Below, piece by piece: positions 52,519 through 61,851 of a DNA stretch of 64,000 nucleotides. The stretch is from JAEUPI01 sp046348365 (lineage in GTDB: Bacteria; Pseudomonadota; Gammaproteobacteria; Burkholderiales; Burkholderiaceae_C): assembly GCA_046348365.1 (NCBI GenBank), contig JAXMEL010000004.1, positions 62,001-126,000 on the forward strand, written 5' to 3'. Within the stretch, counting starts at the first letter, position 1; each line of letters begins with the position of its first letter. The position numbers and the translations under genes were made by a program. The notes below the pieces were generated by a model, which was given only the letters and a program-made list of their open reading frames with translations, was not told where the DNA came from and searched no databases.

Positions 52519-55242
52519 TCAGTGCGCGTGGACTTCGACTTCCTCGACGCCGGTGACCATGCCCTTGATGGCCTCGAGCGGCGTGGTGCCGGTTGTCGTG
52601 AGGTACACGTGGACGACGATGAAGGCGGCGAACAGCCAGGCCAGCAGCGAGTGCGCGGGCCCCAGCAGCGGCAGGCCGCCGAATGCGCCGGCCACCTCGG
52701 GCCAGCGCTGCACGCCCCACATCAGCGCGCCGGTGGCGATCTGCAGCGGCAGCAGCACGTTGAGGATGCCGAAGTAGGTGGCCTTCTGGATCGGGTTCAT
52801 GCGATCGCTCGGCGTCTTGTCGAACGGATGCGGCTCGCCCTTGAAGATGCCCCACACGTAGTACTTCACCTGGAGAATCGAGTCGTCGACGAAGCCGGCC
52901 GGTCGCGGCAGGTACTCGCGCATGCGCTCGGTGGCCAGGTGATAGAACAGCGACAGCGCCGCGTTGATCACCAGGATGGCCGCCACGATGTTGTGCAGCG
53001 ACACGACGGCCGGGAACGAGATCGCGGCAAAGACGTCGGGGCGATGGATGACGAGCCCGGTCACCAGCAGCGTCACGATGCTGGTGGCCTGCAGCCAGTG
53101 CCAGAAGCGGCGGTAGGCGTCGTACATGCGCAGCCGCTTGGTCGGCGCGTGGTCGTGCGGCCGCTTGCGATAGGCGATGAGCCGCAACGCGCCGTGGCCG
53201 ATCACGCCGAGCAGCGCACCCACGAACGCCAGCGCGCCGACGGCGTCGAGCCAGCCGAGCCGGCTGGCGCCGAACACGTACAGCGCATCGCGCGCGGGTG
53301 CGGGTTGATAGAGCAGGGTGCCGTCGCCGTGCCGCAGCACGTCGCCGCTGGGTTGCGCCGACCCGGTCGCGGCAAAGCGCGGCGCCACCGGCGCGAAGCT
53401 CGCCAGCTGCATGCCCTGCTTCACGCGCGAGCGCTCGGCATGGCAGGCCTGGCAATCGTTGAGCGCATGCTCGCCGCGCGCCACGTTGTGGTGGATGCCG
53501 AACGGCCGCACCTGGCCGTCCATGCGCAAGTTCTTCAGTCCGAGCCTGGCGAGCCGTGCCTTGACCGCAGCCTCTTTCGCCGGCGAATCGATCTTCAGTT
53601 CATCGGGCCCGATCACGCCGTCGTGGTTGGCGTCGAAGGCGGCCACGATGTCGGCGGCATGGGCGCCGCCGTCGAGGTAGGCGCTTTGCAGGTCGGCCAG
53701 CCGCACCGGGCGCGTGCGGCCCGCGGCGTCGTCGTAGATCCAGTAGAACGTCGTGATCAGGTTGTACGGTGCCAGCAGCGCGGAGCCGTTGCCGCCCGCG
53801 CGCTCGAGCAGCACGGGCTCGAAGCCGGTGACCAGCGAGCGCACGTCGCCCGGCGCGCCGTTCACGCCGCGGCAGCTGCGCGCCGGCTTGCCGTCTGCGC
53901 TCAGCACCGTCCAGTCGAACGACTGGATCGCCGGCGCGAACAGCTTCGGGATGTGGCAGCTCTCGCATGCCAACGTGGCCATGTGCGTGTCGACGTACGG
54001 CAGCCAGTTGGCGTGGCTCGTCGCCGCGTCGTGGCAGTTCTCGCAGCGGCGCATTGTGCCCTTGAATTCCGCCGCCACCTGCACCTGCGCGTTCACGCCG
54101 CGCGCGATGTTGTGGTCGGGCCGCTGCAGGTACTTGTCGATGTCGAGCGTGCGCGGGTCGTAGCGCAGATGCGCCGGCGCCTTGCCCTTGGCGTCGTTGA
54201 CGTGTGCCGGGTTGTTGAGCGCGTGATGGCAGTCGGTGCACTGCAGTTGCCGCTCGGCATGCACGTCCCACGAGTGGTGCAGCGCGGCCTTGCCGGCCAG
54301 GTTGACGCCCGAGGCGTTGATGCGCTGCGCTGCCACCACCTGCCCCGTGGTGGCGGTCTGCGGCTGGTCGAGGTCGCATGCCGACACCGCGAGCGGCTCG
54401 CTGCCGCCCGCATGCGCCTCGCCGTGGCAGGCGGCGCAGTTGGCGTTGGTGGGGTCCTGGATCGCCAGGCGCCTGCTGTCGAGCAGGCCGTCGGCGGTGA
54501 AGGCTGCGCGGTTCCACGTCCAGCCGCTGGCGCCGGATTCGACCACGTGAAGCCCGAGCAGCGTGGCTGTGTTGGCATCGGCGAACTTGCCGGCGCGAAT
54601 GGCCTGCGCCCGCGCCGCGAGGTTGGGCTGCTCCAGATGGCACAGGAAGCAGTTCATCTCCATCGTGCCCGAGCGCTGCCAGTTCCAGGCTTCGCGCGCG
54701 CCGGTGGGCGTGATCCACGAGGTCTCGGGGTCGTCGAGCGCCGACGGCAAAGCGGTGAGCGGTTGCCCTGCGCGCGACGTGGTCGCCGGCCCGCCGCCGA
54801 CCACGCGCTCGCCGTTGAGCATCAGCCAAGCCGGTGTCGACAGATCGAGCCGCTCGTCGCCGCGCTGGCTCAGGTAGCGATAGCGCAGCGGATCCCATTG
54901 GCCGAACAGACCCGGGCTCGCGTCCCAGCTCTTCGATGACGCCGCGAACGATTTGAGCCCGAGGTCGACGTGGAACGCATGCGACGCGATGAAGCCGGTG
55001 TCGTGGCACTGGCCGCAGCTCTTCATCGTCGAGACGGCCTGGCCGCTGGCGAGCACGTTGGTGCCGCCGGCGTCGAGCAGAGCGAAGTTGGGGTGCAGGC
55101 TCTTGGTTGCCGCCTGCGTCGGCGCCGACGCAGCCTTCGCGGGGGTTGCCGCAGCGGCGGCCGCAGCGACCGCTTGACATGCACCGAGCGCGACACCGCT
55201 CGACAGCAACGCAGTGACAAGAACGCGCAAGCGGGTGTTCAT
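52519..55242 (-). CDS. Heptaheme cytochrome c fused to cytochrome b-type membrane domain
   Basis: A 907-residue protein. The signal peptide (VLVTALLSSGVALGACQAVA) leads to a periplasmic part with seven c-type heme sites: CGQCH, CFLCH, CAACH, CTDCH, CENCH, CESCH, CQACH. A DANHDGVIGPDEL segment resembles an EF-hand. The C-terminal 280 residues hold five or so TM helices (WLDAVGALAFVGALLGVIGH; ATSIVTLLVTGLVIHRPDVF; NIVAAILVINAALSLFYHLA; PLQIATGALMWGVQRWPEVA) with His pairs typical of di-heme cytochrome b. It could pass electrons between the quinone pool and the octaheme partner. The start overlaps the upstream gene stop as ATGA. Confidence 0.88.
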   Translation of the reverse strand: MNTRLRVLVTALLSSGVALGACQAVAAAAAAATPAKAASAPTQAATKSLHPNFALLDAGGTNVLASGQAVSTMKSCGQCHDTGFIASHAFHVDLGLKSFAASSKSWDASPGLFGQWDPLRYRYLSQRGDERLDLSTPAWLMLNGERVVGGGPATTSRAGQPLTALPSALDDPETSWITPTGAREAWNWQRSGTMEMNCFLCHLEQPNLAARAQAIRAGKFADANTATLLGLHVVESGASGWTWNRAAFTADGLLDSRRLAIQDPTNANCAACHGEAHAGGSEPLAVSACDLDQPQTATTGQVVAAQRINASGVNLAGKAALHHSWDVHAERQLQCTDCHHALNNPAHVNDAKGKAPAHLRYDPRTLDIDKYLQRPDHNIARGVNAQVQVAAEFKGTMRRCENCHDAATSHANWLPYVDTHMATLACESCHIPKLFAPAIQSFDWTVLSADGKPARSCRGVNGAPGDVRSLVTGFEPVLLERAGGNGSALLAPYNLITTFYWIYDDAAGRTRPVRLADLQSAYLDGGAHAADIVAAFDANHDGVIGPDELKIDSPAKEAAVKARLARLGLKNLRMDGQVRPFGIHHNVARGEHALNDCQACHAERSRVKQGMQLASFAPVAPRFAATGSAQPSGDVLRHGDGTLLYQPAPARDALYVFGASRLGWLDAVGALAFVGALLGVIGHGALRLIAYRKRPHDHAPTKRLRMYDAYRRFWHWLQATSIVTLLVTGLVIHRPDVFAAISFPAVVSLHNIVAAILVINAALSLFYHLATERMREYLPRPAGFVDDSILQVKYYVWGIFKGEPHPFDKTPSDRMNPIQKATYFGILNVLLPLQIATGALMWGVQRWPEVAGAFGGLPLLGPAHSLLAWLFAAFIVVHVYLTTTGTTPLEAIKGMVTGVEEVEVHAH

Positions 55243-56690
55243 GGCAGCTTCCTCCCGCCCCACTTCATCGGGTCACCGGGGTAGCCCAGCGCGGCCCAGT
55301 CCAGGCGGCCCGGCTTGCCCGAGGCGGAGTGGCAGGCCTCGCAGGGCAGCGCCGCGTCGGCGGGCTGCACCATGTGCGTGGTGGCCCAGTACATGCGGGT
55401 CTCGGTGAAGTCGTATTGGCCGCTATAGGCGAGGCCGGTGATCGGCGCGGCCATCGCGAACGACTTGTTCCAGTCGAAGGTGGTCCAGAAGCCGTCCTTG
55501 CCCGCCGTCACCGGTTGCAGCAGGTAGCCTTTCACCTTGTCGTACGGCTGCCGCGCCACGTGCACCTTGAACGGGAAGATGCGCGCCTTGGCGTCCTTGA
55601 TGTCGCCGGCCGGCTTGTTGATGTACGTGGGCCCGTCGCGCGCGATCGGGTCGCCGAGCAAGTAGCGGTAGGCGTTGTTGCCGTTGAACCAGGCATAGGT
55701 CGGCGCGAAGTTCGAGTCATAGGTGAACTGGCCCTTGATCTTGAGATACGTGTAGTGGTCGTCGGTGCGGCCGTTCTGGCCGGCCTGCGACCAGTCCCAC
55801 GTCACCTTGGTCGGTTCCTCGCGCGCGATCGCCGGGATGTGGCAGGTCTGGCACGCCACCGCCTTGAGGTGGCCGTTGATGCGCTGGTCCTTGTGCACCG
55901 TGCCGTGGTGGCACTGCTCGCACGACGCCTGCTCGGCCGGGTCGATGGTGTAGTTGTCGGCCACCATGCGGCCGAGGATCCGGTGTTGCTGCGTGACGTG
56001 GCAGTCGCTGCACTGCATGTTGTGCTTGCCGCCCATGTGCACGTCGAGCGTGCGGCCGGGGAAGTACAAGCTCTCGTCGAGGTCGCCGTGCTTCACGCCG
56101 TTGCCGCCACCGCCGTCGAAGTGGCACTTGCCGCAGTTCTCGCGCGTGGTGGCGCGCACGCCGCGCGCCGCGGCCAGCAGGTCGACCGTCGGCGCCGGGT
56201 TGCCGAACAGCCCCTTGTCGTAGCTGCCCGGCTCGGCGTGGCACGCGAGGCAATCGACGTTCTCGGCCTTCGATTGCTGCACCGCCTTGCCGGCCTCCCA
56301 GCCGTAGCCGGCGTGGCAGGCCATGCACTTGTTCTCGTTGCCCTGCGAGCCGATGCAGAAGTTGTTGATCTGGTTGATCTTGCCGATGGTGACCGGGCGC
56401 TCGCGCCACGGCACCGTGACGGGCTTGGATTCCCAGGTCCAATGCGTCGTCTTCATCAGCTGCGCCGCGGCGTCCTTGTGGCACTCGAGGCAGGCGCGCG
56501 TGACGTCGGGGCCGGTCTTGAACGGGCCCTTGACGATGTCGCGGTGGTCGACGTGCACCGCCTTGGCCGGCAGCCGCGCCGCGGGGTCGGGTGCTTGTGT
56601 CTTGCTCGGCTGCAGGTACAGGTACGGCACGACGATCAGCACGCCGATCGCCAACGCACCGAGGATCCAGCGCGGAAACCGGTTCGTCAT
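55239..56690 (-). CDS. Octaheme cytochrome, tetrathionate reductase (OTR)-like
   Basis: A 483-residue periplasmic protein, held by an N-terminal signal or anchor helix (WILGALAIGVLIVVPYLYLQ). It has eight CxxCH sites: CLECH, CMACH, CLACH, CGKCH, CSDCH, CEQCH, CQTCH, CEACH. NNFCIGSQGNENKCMACH and the following GYGWEAGKA match the octaheme tetrathionate reductase layout. OTR from Shewanella reduces tetrathionate and also some nitrogen compounds; the physiological substrate here is not known. Pairing with the heptaheme-cyt b and YeeE genes points to sulfur oxyanions. Confidence 0.87.
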   Translation of the reverse strand: MTNRFPRWILGALAIGVLIVVPYLYLQPSKTQAPDPAARLPAKAVHVDHRDIVKGPFKTGPDVTRACLECHKDAAAQLMKTTHWTWESKPVTVPWRERPVTIGKINQINNFCIGSQGNENKCMACHAGYGWEAGKAVQQSKAENVDCLACHAEPGSYDKGLFGNPAPTVDLLAAARGVRATTRENCGKCHFDGGGGNGVKHGDLDESLYFPGRTLDVHMGGKHNMQCSDCHVTQQHRILGRMVADNYTIDPAEQASCEQCHHGTVHKDQRINGHLKAVACQTCHIPAIAREEPTKVTWDWSQAGQNGRTDDHYTYLKIKGQFTYDSNFAPTYAWFNGNNAYRYLLGDPIARDGPTYINKPAGDIKDAKARIFPFKVHVARQPYDKVKGYLLQPVTAGKDGFWTTFDWNKSFAMAAPITGLAYSGQYDFTETRMYWATTHMVQPADAALPCEACHSASGKPGRLDWAALGYPGDPMKWGGRKLP

Positions 56691-56932
56691 GCGTTTCTCC
56701 CGTTTGCGGGCCGTCGCCGGCCCTGCGACCGGCGTATACCCATGACGGTATATTGATCCGGTGTTTCGCCACCCGTACTGATGCGCATCAAGCAATCGCC
56801 GCGACCTGTGGCGCCGACGCCGCTGCGCAGCCGCGCAGCGGAGCAAAAGCGCGCGTCGCCGGGCATGCCACACTTGCCGCACCCGGAGCCGCGGTGTTGC
56901 AGCGGGCAGCAGACTTCGAGGTGCAGGCCAAC

Positions 56933-57694
56933 ATGCTGACGCTCTTCGTCACGTTCGAATCGGCGCCGCCCGCATCGGCCGGCGCCGCGACGGGCACCAC
57001 GGCCTTCGATGCCGCCTCGCGCGTCGCGTTGATCGAGCAGCTGCGTCGCATGCCGGGGCTGGCGCAAGGCGTGCTCGGCACGCCGGCCGATGGCCTCGAC
57101 ACGCCGTTCAAGGCCGATCGGCCCTTGCCGCTGTTGACGCTGCAGCTGTACTTCGAGTCGGTGCAGGCGCTGGAAGGCGCGCTCGGCCGTGGCGGCGCGT
57201 TGCATGCGATGGCGCACAGCCCGGGCGCGTGGCCCGCGCTGGCGCATGCGGCCGTCACACACCAGGCGATGATCGCGCGGCCGTTCGCCGTGCCCGCGTC
57301 GCAGGGCAAGGCAGGGTGGGGCACCGACCCCGGCGCTCCCGCATGTGGCCTGCTCGTGCACTATCCCGGCCCGGCGCAAGACACGAACGCGTGGCTGCGC
57401 CACTACCTGCAGCATCACACGCCGCTGCTGGCGAAGTTCAGCGGCATCCGCGACGTCGAGGTCTGCACCCGCATCGACTGGTGCGATGACGCTCCGGCGT
57501 GGCGGCGCGTGGATCACATGCAGCGCAACCGCGTGGTGTTCGACAGCGGCGAGGCGCTGGTGGCGGCGCTGAAATCGCCGCTGCTCGACGAACTGCGCGC
57601 CGATTCGCGCGCGCTGCCGCCGTTCGCGGGCGGCAGCAGGCACTACGCGATGTGGTTGTGGCGCTTCGAGGGCACGGACGCTCGATCGCGTTGA
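56933..57694 (+). CDS. EthD-domain-like protein
   Basis: A 253-residue dimeric alpha/beta barrel-type protein with two similar halves: MLTLFVTFESAPPASAGAAT onward, and GLLVHYPGPAQDTNAWLRHY followed by LQHHTPLLAKFSGIRDVEVC. Such proteins bind small or degraded compounds. The ATG at 56933 is the natural start of the first half. Its neighbours give no further clue. Confidence 0.72.
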   Translation: MLTLFVTFESAPPASAGAATGTTAFDAASRVALIEQLRRMPGLAQGVLGTPADGLDTPFKADRPLPLLTLQLYFESVQALEGALGRGGALHAMAHSPGAWPALAHAAVTHQAMIARPFAVPASQGKAGWGTDPGAPACGLLVHYPGPAQDTNAWLRHYLQHHTPLLAKFSGIRDVEVCTRIDWCDDAPAWRRVDHMQRNRVVFDSGEALVAALKSPLLDELRADSRALPPFAGGSRHYAMWLWRFEGTDARSR

Positions 57695-57783
57695 GACCGG
57701 TCGCCGAAGCGGCGCATCCGGGGTGCCGCGGCGATCCGGGATGAAACATTGCAATTCTTCCATGGCGTGGAATAATTGCAACC

Positions 57784-58959
57784 ATGCACAAACGCCACCG
57801 CCTGCCTTTCCTGCGCCAGCTGATGGCCGAATTTCCGGCGGTGGCGATCCTCGGTCCGCGTCAGGTCGGCAAGACGACGCTGGCGCTGGAGCTCGTGCAG
57901 CGCGATCCGCAGGCGCTCTACCTCGACCTCGAGTCGCCCGCCGACGCCGCCAAGCTCACCGACCCGATGGTGTACTTCGACACGCATGCCGATCGGCTGG
58001 TCGTGATCGACGAAGTGCAGCGCAGCCCCGACCTCTTCGCCGTGCTGCGCGGCGTGATCGACCGTCGCCGCCGGGCCGGCCGGCGCGCGGGGCAGTTCCT
58101 GCTGCTCGGCTCGGCCGCGGGCGCGCTGCTCGCGCAGTCGGCCGAGAGCCTGGCCGGCCGCATCGCGTACCTCGAGCTGCAGCCGCTGGCGACGGTGGAG
58201 GTGCCGGCCAGACACGCACAGCGGCTGTGGGTGCGCGGCGGCTTTCCCGAGTCGTTCGACGCCGCCAGCGACGCGGCCAGCCTGCGCTGGCGCCAGCAGT
58301 TCATCGCCACCTACTTGGAGCGCGACATTCCCCAGCTCGGCCCGCGCATCCCGGCCGAGACGCTGCGACGACTGTGGACCATGCTCGCGCATGAGCAGGG
58401 CCAGCTCGTCAACGCGGCGAGGCTCGCGGCCTCGCTCGCGGTGAGCGGCCAGACGGCGGCACGCTACGTCGACCTGCTGAGCGACCTGATGCTCGTGCGC
58501 CGGCTGCGCCCGTGGGCCGCCAACGAAGGCAAGCGCCTGGTGCGCTCGCCCAAGGTCTACGTGCGCGACAGCGGCATTGCCCATGCGCTGCTGGGCCTTG
58601 CCGACTTCGACGACGTGGTGAGTCATCCCGTCGCCGGCGGCAGCTGGGAAGGCTGGGTGATCGAGAACCTGCTCGCCGTAGCGCCGGCCACGACACAGGC
58701 GTTCTTCTACCGCAGCTCGGGCGGCGCCGAGGTCGACCTCGTGCTCGAACTGCCGAAGCGGCAGCGATGGGCGATCGAGATCAAACGCAGCAGTGCGCCG
58801 GCGGTGAGCAAGGGCTTTCATCTTGCCGCGCTGGACTTGAAAGCGACGGCGAGATACGTCGTGCACGCGGGCAAGGAGTCCTTTGCACTCGGTGGTGGCG
58901 TGCATGCGAGCACGTTGTCGGACCTGCAGCGCGACCTGTCCGAGGCCGTCGGCCATTGA
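57784..58959 (+). CDS. AAA ATPase with DUF4143 C-terminal domain
   Basis: A 391-residue protein. The N-terminal AAA_14 domain has Walker A AILGPRQVGKTTLALELV and Walker B DRLVVIDEVQRSPDL, and the sensor segment FLLLGSAAGALL. The C-terminal DUF4143 part holds RDIPQLGPRIPAETLRRLWT and FYRSSGGAEVDLVLELPKRQ, with a PD-(D/E)xK-like EVDLVLEL and AIEIK pair. Function is unknown in most organisms. It stands alone, 170 nt before the methyltransferase. Confidence 0.93.
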   Translation: MHKRHRLPFLRQLMAEFPAVAILGPRQVGKTTLALELVQRDPQALYLDLESPADAAKLTDPMVYFDTHADRLVVIDEVQRSPDLFAVLRGVIDRRRRAGRRAGQFLLLGSAAGALLAQSAESLAGRIAYLELQPLATVEVPARHAQRLWVRGGFPESFDAASDAASLRWRQQFIATYLERDIPQLGPRIPAETLRRLWTMLAHEQGQLVNAARLAASLAVSGQTAARYVDLLSDLMLVRRLRPWAANEGKRLVRSPKVYVRDSGIAHALLGLADFDDVVSHPVAGGSWEGWVIENLLAVAPATTQAFFYRSSGGAEVDLVLELPKRQRWAIEIKRSSAPAVSKGFHLAALDLKATARYVVHAGKESFALGGGVHASTLSDLQRDLSEAVGH

Positions 58960-59128
58960 CAGGCGATGTTGACCGTGTCCGTCGCATTCGAGACCGCACG
59001 CAGCCTGTGGATGCGGCTGTTCGAGGGCCGAGCGACGAACGGCTGACGCGTCAACTGCCGCGCGACGCCGAGGTTCTTGCAGTAATCGACGCGATCGGTA
59101 TGATCGTAGAAACTGTACGGATATCCAT

Positions 59129-60322
59129 ATGCTCCGCGTAGCTGGACTTTTCGCCGGGATCGGCGGTTTCGAGCTGGGGTTGCATGAGGCAGGGCACAAC
59201 ACCGAATTGCTCTGCGACTTGCTGCCGGCCTCTCGCGCCGTGCTGACCTCACGTTTCGCGGGTGTCGACTATCGCGATGACGTGACCCAGCTTCGCTCAT
59301 TGCCTGCCGGTATCGATCTCATCTGCGCCGGTTTCCCTTGTCAGGATCTGAGTCAGGCGGGCCGAACTGCGGGACTCGACGGCAAGAGGTCCGGACTGAT
59401 CGGCGAAGTGTTCCGCCTGTTGTCGCGACGGCGGGTGCCGAATGTGCTGCTCGAGAACGTGCCGTTCATGCTTCAGCTCGGCGGCGGCGGAGCGATTCGG
59501 GCGATCGTCGACGAGTTCGAGCGGCGCGGCTACCGGTGGGCCTATCGCGTCGTCGACAGTTGGTCGTTCGGGCTCGCGCAGCGACGGGAGCGCGTTTTCC
59601 TGTTGGCATCGCGCGAGACCGATCCTGCCGATGTGCTCTTGGCTGACGACGCCCCGCTCGAGCGCCCGCGCTCCGCCATCGGTGTTCGGCCACATGGTTT
59701 CTACTGGACAGAGGGCCTCGGCGGTCTCGGCTGGGCGGTCGATGCGGTGCCGACGCTGAAGAATGGCAGCACGATCGGAATTGCATCGCCGCCGGCCGTC
59801 CTGATGCCCGATGGGCGTATCGTCAAGATCAGTGTCGAGGACGGCGAACGATTGCAGGGGTTCGAGGCTGGCTGGACTGAACCCGCAGAGCAAGTGGCGA
59901 CGAGGTCGGCGCGCTGGGGGCTGGTCGGAAGCGCCGTCAGTGTGCCGGTGGCGCGCTGGATTGGTACGCGACTTGCCGCGCCGGGTGCCTACGACCGCGG
60001 GCGTGACGGGTCGTTCTCCGGTCATGGAAAGGCGCCGCGTGCCGCCCGGTTCGACGGACGTGCGCGGCATGCGGTGCGAATCAGCGCCGATCCGCTTGGG
60101 GTGCCGCCGCCGCCGCTCCTCGAGTTCCTGCATGAGGCGAACCTCCAGCAATTGCTGTCTGCAAAGGCCACGGCTGGGTTCCTCGGACGCGCGAGACGCG
60201 CGAAGCTCCGGTTCGAGCCCGGCTTCATCACTGCGGTCGAAAGGCATCTGGCAGCTGTCGGAGGCGTGTCGCCGGCACGTCGAGCAGAGCCGCAGTTCGA
60301 ACTCGCCTTGCAGCCGGCCTGA
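59129..60322 (+). CDS. DNA (cytosine-5) methyltransferase
   Basis: A 397-residue C5 methyltransferase. Motif I is VAGLFAGIGGFELGLHEAGH; motif IV has GFPCQDLSQAG with the catalytic Cys; motif VI is LLENVPFM; motif VIII is AQRRERVFLL; GLVGSAVSVPVARWIG is motif X. The last 130 residues are less typical. It is followed by vsr and a putative endonuclease on the same strand, making a restriction-modification cluster. The recognition site is unknown. Confidence 0.92.
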   Translation: MLRVAGLFAGIGGFELGLHEAGHNTELLCDLLPASRAVLTSRFAGVDYRDDVTQLRSLPAGIDLICAGFPCQDLSQAGRTAGLDGKRSGLIGEVFRLLSRRRVPNVLLENVPFMLQLGGGGAIRAIVDEFERRGYRWAYRVVDSWSFGLAQRRERVFLLASRETDPADVLLADDAPLERPRSAIGVRPHGFYWTEGLGGLGWAVDAVPTLKNGSTIGIASPPAVLMPDGRIVKISVEDGERLQGFEAGWTEPAEQVATRSARWGLVGSAVSVPVARWIGTRLAAPGAYDRGRDGSFSGHGKAPRAARFDGRARHAVRISADPLGVPPPPLLEFLHEANLQQLLSAKATAGFLGRARRAKLRFEPGFITAVERHLAAVGGVSPARRAEPQFELALQPA

Positions 60323-60348
60323 ACTCGTCGCCTTGCGGCGTTCGGACG

Positions 60349-60789
60349 ATGATCAGCCGCGCGTCGACATTGCCAAGCTCGCGCGGGCTCGTGACAACCG
60401 CGGCTCGTTCGGCGCTCATGAAAAGTGTTCGAAGGGAGCGCACCGAGCCCGAACGGCGCCTGCGCCGGTTCTTGCACTCGCGCGGACTGCGCTTTGCGAT
60501 TCGTTCGAGCCAGCTACCTGGGCGGCCTGACCTCGTGTTACCTCGCCGCGGGACCGTCGTCTTCCTCCACGGCTGCTTTTGGCACGGACACAGTTGCGCG
60601 CATGGGTCGGTTCGGGCGCGAGCCAACGCCGACTACTGGAACGCGAAGATCGCGGACAACCGAAAGCGTGATCGGCGCAAGTCGCGAGAACTGCGTTCGC
60701 TCGGTTGGGAGGTCGAAGTCGTTTGGGAATGCGACCTGGAGCGACCCAAGCGGCTCGAGGCGCTCGCGATACGGTTGCTCCGCCGGTAG
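60349..60789 (+). CDS. vsr: Vsr-type mismatch endonuclease
   Basis: A 146-residue very-short-patch repair endonuclease. SALMKSVRRERTEPERRLRR is the conserved N-terminal block. It continues with GRPDLVLPRRGTVVFLHGCFWHGHSC (zinc and catalytic Asp) and NRKRDRRKSRELRSLGWEVEVVWECDL. The ATG at 60349 keeps this block; an inner ATG (60418) would truncate it. Vsr repairs T-G mismatches that arise from deamination of 5-methylcytosine, which fits its place after the methyltransferase. Confidence 0.92.
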   Translation: MISRASTLPSSRGLVTTAARSALMKSVRRERTEPERRLRRFLHSRGLRFAIRSSQLPGRPDLVLPRRGTVVFLHGCFWHGHSCAHGSVRARANADYWNAKIADNRKRDRRKSRELRSLGWEVEVVWECDLERPKRLEALAIRLLRR

Positions 60790-60825
60790 CATCGGTCGAA
60801 GCGAACCACGTCAGCACCCACAACC

Positions 60826-61644
60826 ATGCCCTCTGATCGACTCTTGCCTTCGCAGACAACGCCGAACGGAGTCGAGGTCATCGCGCAGGTGCTCGAGGCC
60901 GCGGGGGTCCGACCCGGCAGCGAATCCTCGCGCGACGCGAAGAACGGCTATGCAATTCGGTTCGCGGATGCCTTTGCATCCGCCATGGCGAGGGACCTTG
61001 CGCAAAGGATGCCCGGCATTCAGGCGAGCCCCAAGCGCGGCGCGGCAGCGGTGCGCGGCCCGAAGCAGCTCGACGTCAACTTCTCGACACCCCAACTCGG
61101 GCTGGCGCTCGGCATTTCCCTGAAGTCGGTCCACATACGTGAAGGCGGCGGGGCGGGTCGATACACGCACAACATGAAGCGCAACGAAGAGGAACTGCGC
61201 ATCGAGGCAAGCGGCTACCACAAGCGTCAGCCCTACGCGGTCATGATCGGCGTGCTCTGCCTGCCCTTCGACAGTTGTGAAGACGCGAAGGCGAAGCAAA
61301 GCTCATCGTCTTTCGGAAGCTGGGTTCGTCACCTTCGTCCGTACACCGCGCGGCATCGACCAGACGACGATGCCGACCTTTTCGAGCGTCTCTATGTCGC
61401 GCTGTATAGACCGGACGGAAGCGACCTTCGCTTCTTCGATATTCGAGCGGCTCCACCGCGCAACGGAGTGCCGAAGCTCGACGGCACGCTCGGAGGCGAC
61501 GGGACGATCGACGACATCCCACAGCGCATGCTGAGCTACAGCGAGTTTCTCGAGGCGGTCTATCACGTCTACCTTCGCCGCAATGCACTCGAATTCCGAT
61601 GGGCAGAAGGCGACGAGGAACCGATCGAACCCGAGGAGCCCTGA
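60826..61644 (+). CDS. Putative restriction endonuclease of the methyltransferase-vsr cluster
   Basis: A 272-residue protein I do not recognise by name. QLDVNFSTPQLGLALGISLK (about residues 86-105) has the spacing of a PD-(D/E)xK nuclease core: an Asp, a strand, then SLK. The C-terminal half is charged. It starts 36 nt after vsr on the same strand, so it is probably the restriction partner of the cytosine methyltransferase. No motor or helicase motif is visible, which suits a type II enzyme. Confidence 0.68.
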   Translation: MPSDRLLPSQTTPNGVEVIAQVLEAAGVRPGSESSRDAKNGYAIRFADAFASAMARDLAQRMPGIQASPKRGAAAVRGPKQLDVNFSTPQLGLALGISLKSVHIREGGGAGRYTHNMKRNEEELRIEASGYHKRQPYAVMIGVLCLPFDSCEDAKAKQSSSSFGSWVRHLRPYTARHRPDDDADLFERLYVALYRPDGSDLRFFDIRAAPPRNGVPKLDGTLGGDGTIDDIPQRMLSYSEFLEAVYHVYLRRNALEFRWAEGDEEPIEPEEP

Positions 61645-61794
61645 ATCTGCGTAGCTGGGCCCGTTGGGCACTGGCGGGCCTGCATGGCCAGGGCCCGTGT
61701 GGATGACGGCCCCGAGTTCGAAGCCTGACCGCTATTTGACCCACCGCAACAAACCGCCCCGCATCGGGTTTGCCCCCTTGCCGCGGCGGTTCCA

Positions 61795-61802
61795 TGTATA
61801 CA
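61795..61802. promoter_or_regulatory. Candidate GntR operator TGTATACA
   Basis: The palindrome TGTATACA, followed by GTATGCACA, stands about 50 nt before the GntR gene. FadR/GntR-type FCD regulators often bind short palindromes of this form. It could be the autoregulatory site for the regulator-thiolase-ligase operon. Confidence 0.4.
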
Positions 61803-61851
61803 GTATGCACACCGAGCCGACCCCTGATGCCGGCTTCGTGGAGGTGCCGCG

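Noticed and set aside
50630..53455. 941-codon minus-strand frame joining the YeeE-rhodanese gene to upstream sequence
   Set aside because: The family N-terminus begins at 51937. The part upstream of it is out of frame with the YeeE and cytochrome genes, which occupy that region in other frames.
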